Assembly: GCF_026151205.1 (NCBI RefSeq)
Contig: NC_087075.1
Location: 14,027,628-14,087,627 of the forward strand
DNA: 60,000 nt
Direction: 5' to 3'
DNA from: Bolinopsis microptera
Lineage: Eukaryota; Ctenophora; Tentaculata; Lobata; Bolinopsidae
Part shown: piece after piece, positions 11,058-22,400 of the stretch
Position numbering within the stretch: position 1 is the first letter of the stretch
How the letters are laid out: every line of letters starts with the position of its first letter
The notes under the pieces: generated by a model
Told to the model about the DNA's origin: nothing
What the model saw: only the letters and a program-made list of their open reading frames with translations
Database searches by the model: none
Position numbers and translations under genes: made by a program

Positions 11058-12086
11058 TATCTTTTGATTTATTGAAACACGGGTACTAACTCTGCTAAAC
11101 TGAACAAATTCTGAAACTTAGGTGAATAAGTGTACAACATGCTAAACCGAAGTTCAGACTGACCAGTGAAAATGGGCGAGCGTACCAAGTGTCATTTTAA
11201 TTAGAAGTTTTAGTCAGTGATTTATTATTGAAGCTTGTAATTACAATATCTAATGCTCCTATAAATACTTTAATTAATTGTTTGTCCCGTTATTCTTTTT
11301 CCTTCCTCTTTTCCTTGTCATCCCCTTTAGTTTTAAGATTCTTGCTATAAATGGCTACAGCTAACACTATTAATGCTAAGTACCAAACAACAAGTGGGAG
11401 GTGGATCGTTGGTACCATTAAATCGATTTAACACCGCAATTCCAGTCGCAAGCCTGGGACCACTACTAGCATAGTCACAACATCTACAAAGCTGCCATAT
11501 AGCCTGACTGACAATTTTCTCGACTGACTGACAATGTTTCTTCTTTTTCCCCATTTAGAATACAAAGATTAGTACATTTTAGCTTATGATTAATATTATA
11601 TTTTTACCTATAGTTTACTTAGATTTGATATAAAACTAATAAAACAACGGTATTGTGATATATATATAATTATATATTAGATGTTTTAAAGATTTTCAAT
11701 CAATTTTATTGGGTATTTTGTATTGTATGCTGTTATAATAATTACTAACTCTAACCATTTCGTATTTGCATGTGCTTTGAAAGTTTGAATGGTCCATGGA
11801 CTGATATTTAGAATTTTAAAAGTCTTGAATAATTTTTGGATAAGTCGAACATTAAACATTAAACAATGACAATCAATAGGAACTTGTATTTTTAATGACT
11901 GAATTATAATTATAGTGCAATTAAAATAAATGAGAATGTTGTTTTTAGATGTAGTGTTATGGTGTACAGTTGGTAAACATTGGAAAACTTTATGCTAAAC
12001 TTTGTAGTTTGTGTTACGGTTGAATTTTTCTGTTGCTTGAAATTGCATAAAAATATTTATGTTTGAAACTATTCCTTTAAAAACCA
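11058..12086. other. Gap between the retroelement and the DNA transposon
   Basis: AT-rich sequence with no supported gene. A 69-codon minus-strand frame at 11345-11554 shows no recognisable features. Confidence 0.4.
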
Positions 12087-12088
12087 TA

Positions 12089-14839
12089 CGGGTATCGGCC
12101 TTACAAAATGACAGGCCTCACAAAATGACAGCCCACATAGACCATGCTGTAGCTTAGGTTCCCTATACATTGAACCCTATTCCTTTTACTGTATGAAAGA
12201 AAAAGCATTAATTAACACTTCCCAAGGAATGATAATGACATAGAATCTATATTTCTTACATAAATATGGACGTTTTTGCTGTTCAGTCATTGCCCCGCCT
12301 AACTGTTACCCAGAATGGAGACCAAAGTTTTGAATTTAACCCCAGAAAACCAGGTACTACCATGACTTATGTCAATCAAAGACTACTCTGGTCAAATAAA
12401 AAAACTGATTTAGTGACTTTGGTAGAGGAAATGACAAAAAAATGACCTAGCCTCACAAAATGACAGTGTTATGCCTCACAAAATGACAGTTTTATTTTAT
12501 GATACAAAGATGGCATATTCATATTGGATGCCCCTTGCCTAATTATTGGTATTCTTAAACCCAGTAAGCTCATGATGAGCCTAAATGTGTTTGTTCGATC
12601 ATCAATTTTGATCAAAATGCCTCACAAAATGACACCGAAAAGCCTTACAAAATGACAATGTTTCAGATTGAATTATTTTCATCATCTAAAATGGATCAGA
12701 GACAGTCAATACAAGAAGGAGTTAAAAATAATCATAATCTGACAGTTAACAATCAAGTAGCATTGGCAACTTGGTCGTTTAGCTCCGGACAGTCTATGCA
12801 ACGTCTATGCAACGTCCATGCAACAACAAAAGAACCGTCTATGCAACGTCTATGCAACGTCCCTGCACAATGAACACTCTATGCACACTCCCTGCACGGT
12901 CAGTCTATGCAACGTCTATGCAACGTCTATGCAACGTCCCTGCACAGTACCATGTATGAACACCGGCTACTAGCCGGCTACTAGCCGGCTAGTAGCCACT
13001 TTTGTAATAACAGCTCCTCAACTTCACATTACCAACCGGCTACTAACCGGCACTTGAAAAGTGGTCACTAGCCGGCTACTAACCGGCTACTAGCCGGCTA
13101 GTGACCACAAAGTGGCTACTAACCGGCTACTAAGCGGTCACTAGCCGGCTATTAGCCGAGCTCTAAAGCAGACCTACTAGTAGCCGGTTCCAAACCGGCT
13201 ACTAGCCGGCACTTAGAAAGCGGTCACTAGCCGTCTACTAACCGGCTACTAACCGGCTAGTAACCACCAAGTGGCTACTAACCGGCTACTAACCGGTCAC
13301 TAGCCGGCTCTTAAGCGGACCTACTAGCCGGCACTCGAAAAGCGGTCGCTAGCCGGCTACTAACCGGCTACTAACCGGCTAGTAACCACCAAGTGGCTAC
13401 TAACCGGCTACTAACCGGTCACTAGCCGGCTATTAGCCGAGCTCTAAAGCAGACCTACTAGTAGCCGGTTTAGAACCGGCTACTAATAGGTCTGCTTTAG
13501 AGCCGGCTAGTGACCGGTTAGTAGCCGGTTAGTAGCCACTTGGTGGTTACTAGCCGGTTAGTAGCCGGTTAGTAGCCGGCTAGTGACCGCTTTTCAAGTG
13601 CCGGCTAGTAGCCGGTTTAGAACCGGCTACTAATAGGTCTGCTTTAGAGCTCGGCTAATAGCCGGCTAGTGACCGCTTAGTAGCCGGTTAGTAGCCACTT
13701 TGTGGTCACTAGCCGGCTAGTAGCCGGTTAGTAGCCGGCTAGTGACCACTTTTCAAGTGCCGGTTAGTAGCCGGTTGTTAATGTGAAGTTGAGGAGCTGT
13801 TATTACAAAAGTGGCTACTAGCCGGCTAGTAGCCGGCTAGTAGCCGGTGTTCATACATGGTACTGTGCAGGGACGTTGCATAGACGTTGCATAGACGTTG
13901 CATAGACTGACCGTGCAGGGAGTGTGCATAGAGTGTTCATTGTGCAGGGACGTTGCATAGACGTTGCATAGACGGTTCTTTTGTTGTTGCACGGACGTTG
14001 CATAGACGTTGCATAGACTGTCCGGAGCTAAACGACCAACTTCCCGTAGCATTAAAAAAGTGCAGTTCTGATATCAAAACTTTGATTTCAAACTCTTTGA
14101 TTTCAAACTCTGATTTCAAAACTCAACGAAATAAAGCTTCTATTTTGTGAAAGAAGAGAGTAATAACAACTCCTAAAACATGTCAAACGTTAACTAAACA
14201 CTGAAAAGTGATCTATCCAGTCATAGAAAATATCAAATATAACCAAATACTGTGTTCAAGTATGAAAACAAAAAATGATTTTTACGCCTCACAAAATGAC
14301 ATTTTTTAAATTTTTTCAAAGTATAAAAAATGTTCCTTTTTAAATATATTTTGGTAAAAACAGAACTTGTATAATATAAACAACATATATATCTAACAGT
14401 AAGACACGTGAAAGAATAATGAAACTTTTTCCCAAATCGGATTTGAAGTGATGCCGTTTTGGGTTGTCATTTTGTAAGGCACTATCTCACGCGAAATTGC
14501 CCAACTTTTTTTAATCATCCTTTTTCCTGTAAAAGCTATTCTAATCTTCAATCTATTATATTTATCTAACTGTCCTAGATGAAATCAAATTTCTATAGGC
14601 TGCTGTTAAAAAATGACAGCCGTGACGAAATTGTCATTTTGTAAGGCATGTTTTTTTGGAAGATTTCAAAGATGACAATTTTTATCGCAAAATTTACGGT
14701 TTTTCAATCAAATCAACCCCCGGGAAGAAAAATATACCTGTTGAACTACCTATCTGGATAATAAAACATGAACAAAACTCATTTTTGTGCATTTCAGAGC
14801 CATCTCCTTTTTCGTGTCATTTTGTAAGGCCGATACCCG
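12089..14839. mobile_element. Non-autonomous DNA transposon with TA target duplication and multiple subterminal motifs
   Basis: The two ends are inverted copies beginning CGGGTATCGGCCTTACAAAA (12089) and its complement ending at 14839, each flanked by TA (12087-12088; 14840-14841). The motif GCCT(C/T)ACAAAATGACA recurs near both ends: in direct orientation at about 12117, 12452, 12473, 12619, 12642 and 14285, and inverted at about 14466, 14632 and 14816. Such iterated motifs resemble transposase-binding sites. No transposase is encoded. The core is a separate long palindrome (12771-14043). A shorter relative with variant motif lies at 33703-34948. It sits between the two QNG1 copies. Confidence 0.75.
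12771..14043. repeat. 1.27-kb palindrome of short tandem motifs (foldback core)
   Basis: The arms, about 630 bp each, mirror around roughly 13405: TTGGTCGTTTAGCTCCGG at 12771 matches its complement at 14026-14043, and GCTCCTCAACTTCACATTA at about 13010 matches its complement near 13780-13800. The outer arms carry GTCTATGCAAC repeats and the inner arms carry many copies of ACCGGCTACTAGCCGG-like units, themselves small palindromes. Confidence 0.85.
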
Positions 14840-14949
14840 TACCCAAACAATTTAAATATTCCACATTTTTAATGCTCTACAGATACCTTTCAAGGTATCT
14901 ACAAAGTAAAACATATTTGAATATATTCAATAAATTAATCAGTTCCCTC

Positions 14950-15987
14950 AGGTTATCTCCCAAACATGTCAAACATACTGAACCCTCGTATGACAGGGCG
15001 TTTTGTGAACAGCCAATCAAAACACATCAAATGTAACTCACGTGGGGTCGACAAAGTCGCTGAGCTCATCTACAAAGCCATTGTAAATGACGGATTTGGC
15101 AGGAAAATCTGGCAGAAACACGATTTGAACCCTCAAGGCCAGAGTGAACAAGACATGATCAATTGGATATTTTTTGTAGACACTGTTAATTTCTCATTCT
15201 GGCCAGAGGAGGGTGAAGTGAAGTTTGGGGTAAAAGATCACAATGGTAAATTACAAACTGGTTACTGGAGTTTGTGTGCGGCTGTTAATCGAGCACTAAA
15301 AGTAGGTATACCTGTGACTGATGCAGAGTTCATGGCTAACGCTACTAAAGAACAGCTTGAAACAATATTCAGGTCAGACACCGAGGGTAAAATTCCTTTA
15401 TTGGAAGAGAGATTAAAAGCGATTAACGATGCAGGTAAAGTTTTATTAGAACAGTACTTTGGGTCGTTTTCATTCTGTGTCATGCGAGCTGGTAAAGACG
15501 TGCAGAAACTAATGGACATAATAGTGGACAACTTTGAGTCATACCGGGATATGTGTATGTACAAAGACAAAACAGCTTCATTCCTCAAACGGGCCCAGAT
15601 ACTTGTGTCAGATATCTGGACCTGTCTAGATGGCAAGGACTGGGAGAGTTCAATAACATCCAGAATATCACCATGTTTGCGGACTACCGTGTTCCTCAAT
15701 CCCTTGTTGCGTTTAACGTTTTGAACTACTCTGATGAGTTGAAAACCATGTTGAAAACACGGACTGCTATCAAGCCAGGAGATGAGATAGAATGTGAGAT
15801 TAGGGGGATGAGTATTTATGGGTGTGACCAGATAGTGGGGCAGGTGGAGCATATGGCCAGGGAAGAGGGGACGGAGGTTGAGGTTAATGCTATACTTGTT
15901 GATTATTTCTTGTGGGAGTGGGCTAGGGATAATCGGCTCCTGGTTGATGAGCTGCCTTTTCATAGGACTAGAACTTTTTATTACTAA
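14950..15987 (+). pseudogene. QNG1 paralogue with a one-base frameshift
   Basis: The frame starting at ATG 14966 matches the upstream QNG1 copy closely until about residue 225, then continues in another frame (from about 15640) as GLGEFNNIQN...ADYRVPQSL...PFHRTRTFYY to the stop at 15985. Comparison with copy one (GGTAAAGGGCTGGG) shows a single missing base in GGCAAGGACTGGG near 15645. Both parts keep the family motifs (INWIFFVDTVNFSFWPEEG; DYFLWEWA) with no other stop, so the lesion is recent, polymorphic or a sequencing error. As in copy one, the ATG follows a splice acceptor (CCCTCAG at about 14946-14952). If the frame were intact this would be a second glycosylase. Confidence 0.85.
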
Positions 15988-16499
15988 GTTATTTTATTGT
16001 TAAATTATTATTAAGTTTTTAAAGCTATTTCTAGTTTTAGTTTTAAAAGTACCAGAATTTTCATTCTCGGTTGGAATGAAAGTTTGAGACTAATAACCCT
16101 TATTTATAGAATTATTTATTGTGTTATTTATAATGGGGGTAAATTAAAACCAGCTCTGATATAATACTGAAATTATGTGCTATTTATCTCACCAGGCGTG
16201 AGTTTGTTTAGGTATAGACACGCGTTTGTGACCTCATTTTCATTTATACAGTAGAACAGTAGCGATATTGCTCTAAATCTGAAGCAAATTTGTTTTTTAT
16301 GAACCATATAATGATATAAATCTATCGATATAAGAGGGACTGATTTATTCATTTATCGATCACGTTCAACGTTGTGTCACTATTCAATGAGCCTAACTTT
16401 TAAATTTCTCGGATTCTTCTTGATAAATATTTTAAACTTGTATGAACAATTAATGAAAAATCTAATTTCACATGAACTGCATTTAAAAGAGCCGGTAGG
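15988..16499. other. Gap between QNG1 copy two and the TTF1-like gene
   Basis: AT-rich; no gene supported. Presumably the 3' end of the QNG1 copy and the promoter/5' UTR of the Myb gene starting at 16500. Confidence 0.4.
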
Positions 16500-19400
16500 A
16501 TGCCAAGGAAAGTGAAAGATAACGGTGGACTCATATTTAAAACGGGCAAATGGATGAGAGAAGAAGAGGAGATCTTGAAAACAAACGCTAGGGTGAGTTT
16601 ATCTGCTTTTAACACTAATTAATTAATTCATCATAATTTTGTATATAATTAAGTTTTGATGTATGATTAGTGTTCGTCAGCCTTGAATACCGTATGTTGT
16701 AGTACGTTAAAGATGGACGTTATAGCCGGTCTCTATAATACCAGTTATCTGACCCGTTGACACTGCTATTCAGCAAGGTGCTGTCATGTAAAATAGGATA
16801 TTCGAGTTATAATTGAAGATGAGCAGAAATCTTTAAAGTTCAGCACTATCTTCAGAACTTAATTGTCATGTTAACATGTATCTACAGAATGTATAGTGAA
16901 ATATATCCTAACTTGAAGTATGTACAATAACAATGTATAATATATCTGTTTATTGTGTAATGAAGAATGTGGAAAATACCACACGTATGTATATGAACAC
17001 ACTTTCTCGAAGTTTCTCGAAGTTTCTAGTCGTTCTATCTTTGTTGTTTATAATCATGTATTTAGATGGCTTTTTACTGTGAACAGGTTTATATCCTGTA
17101 ATGTTGTACTATTTTGTTGCCTTGTTGAGACTTGTTAATTTAATTGCTCTTTTAGTTTTGGAATTTTGTGGCCTCCGGACAAATGAATTGTATAAGATTC
17201 ATTTGGCAGCTTTCTTCTTCTCTATTTTCTTCAAACCGATTGATCATTTTAGATCTAATTATTTAATCAAGATTCAAGATGAAGCTCGATAATTTGACAC
17301 GATAGAATTGATGTCCCAATAAATAATCAATTAATTAATTAATTAACCTCTCATTAATTAACGGCCTCTGTTTTACAGGGGTACCTGCAAGAGAACGACC
17401 TGACTCTACCCGCACTATTCGCCCTCTCGGCCGCAGAAAGGAAACCATTCTTCAAACACTGCTGTGATAACATTAACCGAGCTTATATCAACGTTTATAA
17501 GAAGGTTTGAACTTGTAGCTGGAGAAGTTGGTGTTTGAAACATTTAAAAGATATGGTTTTCTTGGCTAAAAAATGGGAGTCAAAACACGCACATCATTTT
17601 GGGGCGACGATTTGCTACTTAAATATTAAAAATACATTTTGTTGACTTGATCAACCGATTAGTTCAGTACATTTGATAATATTTTGGTATGTTATAGGTG
17701 ATATTTCCAGGCTATGAGGATGTTTGACGAAAAGAACCACCTTGGATCCTACACAGATAAGGAAATCTCTCTTCTCAAGAAACTGTCTTCTAGCGTGGAT
17801 GACGACCACAAGTGGAAAGTTATAGGTTAGTTAACATTTTTACATTTTTACAGCACTTTATTATCGACATACAATTGTATTGTTCAGGACTCTTTTGGTA
17901 TCTTCTGCAAAAAGTTGACATGGTGAACCACCTTCCTTGTGTTGTTGGTTAATCATATGAGCGGGATATAAATACCTTATTTTATTTCATTTCATTTCAT
18001 TGTATTGATTTCTAGAAGTTAACTCTTTTGGGGAAGTTAACTGTTTAAAGTTTGAGGCCTGGTGGTTACAGTAAAATACCTAAGAACTTATGTATTATTA
18101 GATATTCAAGCACAACTAACATTTTTATGAACTATGCTCAATGAAAGATTTGACAAAAATGTACGAAACCCAAAACCTGGGCGTTTCATTCTGGTTCATA
18201 ACAATAAGACACTGGCCTCACTACGCAGTATCTAATCAGTAATATAGTTTCAAGGTACACTGTTACAATGTACAATGTACAATGTACACTGTACAAGTTA
18301 CAAGGTACAATTTTCTCACAACACCTCTACTCTCGAGTCAGTGTACTGAGAAATCTATTGAATTCTGAAATATGGATCTGTTTTAAAATTAATTTTACCT
18401 AGGTGAGAAGATGGGTAGATCAGCTAATTCTGTCCGAGATAGGGCGACAAAAATCGGAGCAGAGCCGAAAAATAGACGTAAAAGAAAGTGGACTCCTCAA
18501 GAAAAAGATAGGTTTAAAGCGGCAGTGGAAAAGCACGGCCATAACTGGCAGTTAGTTAGTAAGTGAGCTTTTAACTTTGATCCTTGTTAATTTAGTTTGA
18601 GTCTTAGGGACACCTTTGATTTCAACAGTTTCTTTGAACTTACTTGATGACCTAAGGCAGCACGGCAATGTTCCTTCTTTCGAGTTGACAAACGTTCTTC
18701 AGCGCAATATTAATGTAGCGCGCAGTAGACAAATTTCTATTCACTTTTTTATGACTCGCAATTGTTACACGTACGTACTTACGCGCGCGAACGCATATTG
18801 AATCACACGCTGCATGTTTCTTACAAATTATAGATTTGATAATCTTGTTTTGCTCTTATGAGTGGGTCAATCATTTATTTTTAATTGTAGTTGACAATTT
18901 TAAACTAATTACAACACTACAAATCTATTACATTTATTGAGCTATGTAAGTTTTCAGTACGTCCTGTTTATGACAAAGGCATGTAGCCGAAACGTCGACA
19001 AAGAATTATGTTTTAACACACTGAGTGGAGACTCTCATTTCGTCAACTACAATTAAAAATAAATTATAGATTTGTTATTGATTTCTTAATTCGATTATTC
19101 AATTAAATCCGTAGATACAAAAGATCACCTCATAAAAAGGTGATTAAGAAAAGTCCTTGCGTTATGAGTCAATTTATTTCTATTATAGATTCAGAAAACC
19201 CGATAAAATCGTGAGTATTTTGCCTTTTTTAGTCTTATATAGAAATCCGGGTTCCTAGGTATATGCTAGTCAAGCTCTAATCACGTAACACGAACGGCAT
19301 GGCGTACAGTATGATAGAAATGAAACGAGTTAATGAAAGAGGAGAACTATTAAATGAAAAGTATTTAATACAAAGTTAACTTTAACAGATAAAAACTTCT

Positions 19401-22400
19401 TGGTTGCGATAACCTTTTGACACGAATATAAACACACCACGTGTCTATCGCTCAGTATAGTACTCAGCAAGGCTGGCTATAGTCAAAAGGATCCCCTGGC
19501 TATAGTCAAAAGGATCCCCTGGCTATAGTCAAAAGGATCCCAACGAAAAAGTGAGCTCTTCACTTCCGCTCTCGATCTCCGGATATACTCCCAAAACCTG
19601 TCACGCCATAATGCGTGACGGCACAACGCATCTGCTTGCATCACGTGACTCGCAGTCTCGCCGATGGGCACTCCACTAGCAGTCACCCTGTGGCCACGAG
19701 GACCAACCACAGGCCTAGCTGTAAGTCAGGTGCAAATGAGCGGACGGCTCATCTCTGACAGTTGGTCTGCCTGCCAACCGACTTACACTCAAAATGTGTA
19801 ACTCCCGAATACGAACATATAAAAGCATTGTTTATTATATACCCGGAAACATATACTAAATTCAACGTCCCTTAAACGTTATGCTAAAACTAAAGATATC
19901 GTAAAGTAAAGTAGTAAAGTAAAGTAAAATTTATGAAATCACATCATCACACATGTCTACAAAATATCATTGCACTATGTGAAAAATTATATAATAAATA
20001 TTTCCCCACCAACATTAATTATTAATCAAATACAATATTTAAAAACAATTTTATCAAAAACATTATCCTATTTTAAAAGATATATCAAAATACCATATTA
20101 CAACACTCAACAAAACCGAGAGTAATTATTCATATAATTGACAGTAATAATTTAGATATGCTCGACAAAATACTTTACACTTCTCTCAAACAAGAGTTAT
20201 TAAAATCTTTCTCTCATAAAGCCTATAACGACAAGTTCAACACACAAAATCACCAAGGTGAGCGATACCGCAGTATAAGGATCCAAGAAGGCAGCCAGAG
20301 AAGTTCCCACAATGCTCCCAACCTGTCCAGAAACTATAGTCACAGCACTCCCCATCTCAAACCCGGGCTTTCCGTAGTAATCACAATCGAATATCATTAT
20401 AGAACCTTCCACTGCTTGTATCGAGTAACACAACTTTGCTAGCCCTAACAGAACCACTGAGGCTGTTAAGCCAGGATTTGCAATAGTAACTCCAAAACAC
20501 GCAGCCATTATTATGGTGATTGTAGGTTGGAGAATTATGAACTTTACACGAGTCCACAGAAAATACCCCAGTGGTCTCCCTATCATGTTTGCTGCACCAG
20601 TGACTGCCGCTAGAACGAGAAAATCGTTACCTTGGACCACTTCTTCGCATTTCCCACTATCGTGAGGAAGACTTATCTTGTACTCTCTCAGCAGTGATGG
20701 AAGAAGAATTATACTTCCATATCCAACACAAAGGTTACAGAAGAAAAACAGGCTTGATTTGAAGACCCTTCTGCTATAATTGAAATTCGGGATAGACTCA
20801 CTTTGTTCTCCTTCAATTTCTTCCGGCTTTTCAAATTTTAATAAATGCAGCATGATGATCGGAGGAACAAATAGTGGAATAGAGGTAATCAAAACAAAGA
20901 CTCTCCAGCCCACTAGGTCTAAAGTCAGCCATCCAAGTAAAGACACCCAAGTTCCTCCAGCTGCAAAACCAAGTGCTTCTGCAAGAAAAGAGCATTGAGT
21001 GACGATTTTTTCCGTTCGCCCTTTTGAAAAAAGGCAATAGTGAAAGGTTACGAATGGACGTTTTTGCAGAAAAACGTGGATTTTGGAGATAGCGGTAGGC
21101 AGGTCTGAATATGTTGTCATCTGTCCTTCCGTCCGTTACCATGACAACCAGCGCGCAGTGCAGCGCGCGAGGATTGCTTGCGGAGATGTGATGTATAGAT
21201 AGCCTGTGGTCAATGAATGCGCGGCGCGACTGTGTTTCAATGTATATAACGGTGTAATGTATAGTATTAGGTTATAAGCGGGCCAAGCCCGATTTGTACT
21301 TGGCATGCGTAGTATAGTGTACTCACGTGTATCAATATTATTATTATGAAGTGAGCTGATTGGAGCTTATATTTATAGTTATAGTGAACGGAAATCTAGC
21401 GTCCGCCAAAACGAAACAACGGGCGCAATTCTTGTTTTAGAAGAAGCGAGCTTGGCGATGAATAAACCGGTTGCACAATCGTTTAATCCAATGCAGATAC
21501 CGGTTAAAGCTCTGGAAAGAAGAAGAGTATAATAATTAGGAACCACTGCACATAAGATAGTAAAAGCAATGGACATATAAAGTGATAAAAGCAATGTGAA
21601 TCTTTCTCCCATTCTTTCCGAAATCGGAACTGACACCATGATTGCGATTGTCCAGAAGAAGAACATAATAACAGCTAGGATTGCTTCTTGTAATTCCGAC
21701 ACACCGAGTTCACATGCTACTTTCTGTGTGATGACTCCGGGGAGGTAAGCCTCAACACTGTCACCGACCTTTATCATTACCGTCAGTGACGCGAGAAGGT
21801 AATCTTGTTTAGTCCACGAGTGGGATCCAGACTCCAGACCTTTATCATTACCGTCAGTGACGCGAGAAGGTAATCTTGTTTAGTCCACGAGTGGGATCCA
21901 GAGGAATGAGAAGTGGAGGGGGGAGATGATTCCATGGATATTATATCCTTTTCGTTGGACATTATCACACGCCGGTTGAAACTAAATATTAATCGTTCGA
22001 AGTTATGTTAACAGGTTGTATTCCTGTTTCTAAATACATTGTCGGCAATTCGGTAGATGATAACGCACGGTTAAGGCACGGTTAATGCGCAATGGGGGGG
22101 GGGGGGGGGGGGGTAAAAATTACCAAAATATTGATTACGTAATATGTAAACGACCCCTTAAATCTGAGGACCAAATTCGCGTATTTTCCTTCAAATCTGT
22201 GGGCCAAATATCACGTTTATCCATAATTAGTACATTGTATATGAAACCAATCAGTATCACATCCACAATGTGTACAACCTTCCGAATGTAGGTACGGACT
22301 TCAAAAAACCGAAAAAAATATTTTCGGCTCAGAATGATCAGGGTAGCATAAAAACATGAACAAAAGTAGTTTCCAGAAAAACTTTGAAAAATTTTGACTT

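Noticed and set aside
20831-21142. Upstream extension of the second transporter exon (MTTYSDLPTAIS…)
   Set aside because: A good acceptor at 20979 begins the exon; the extra residues have no MFS character and include a likely insertion in the intron.
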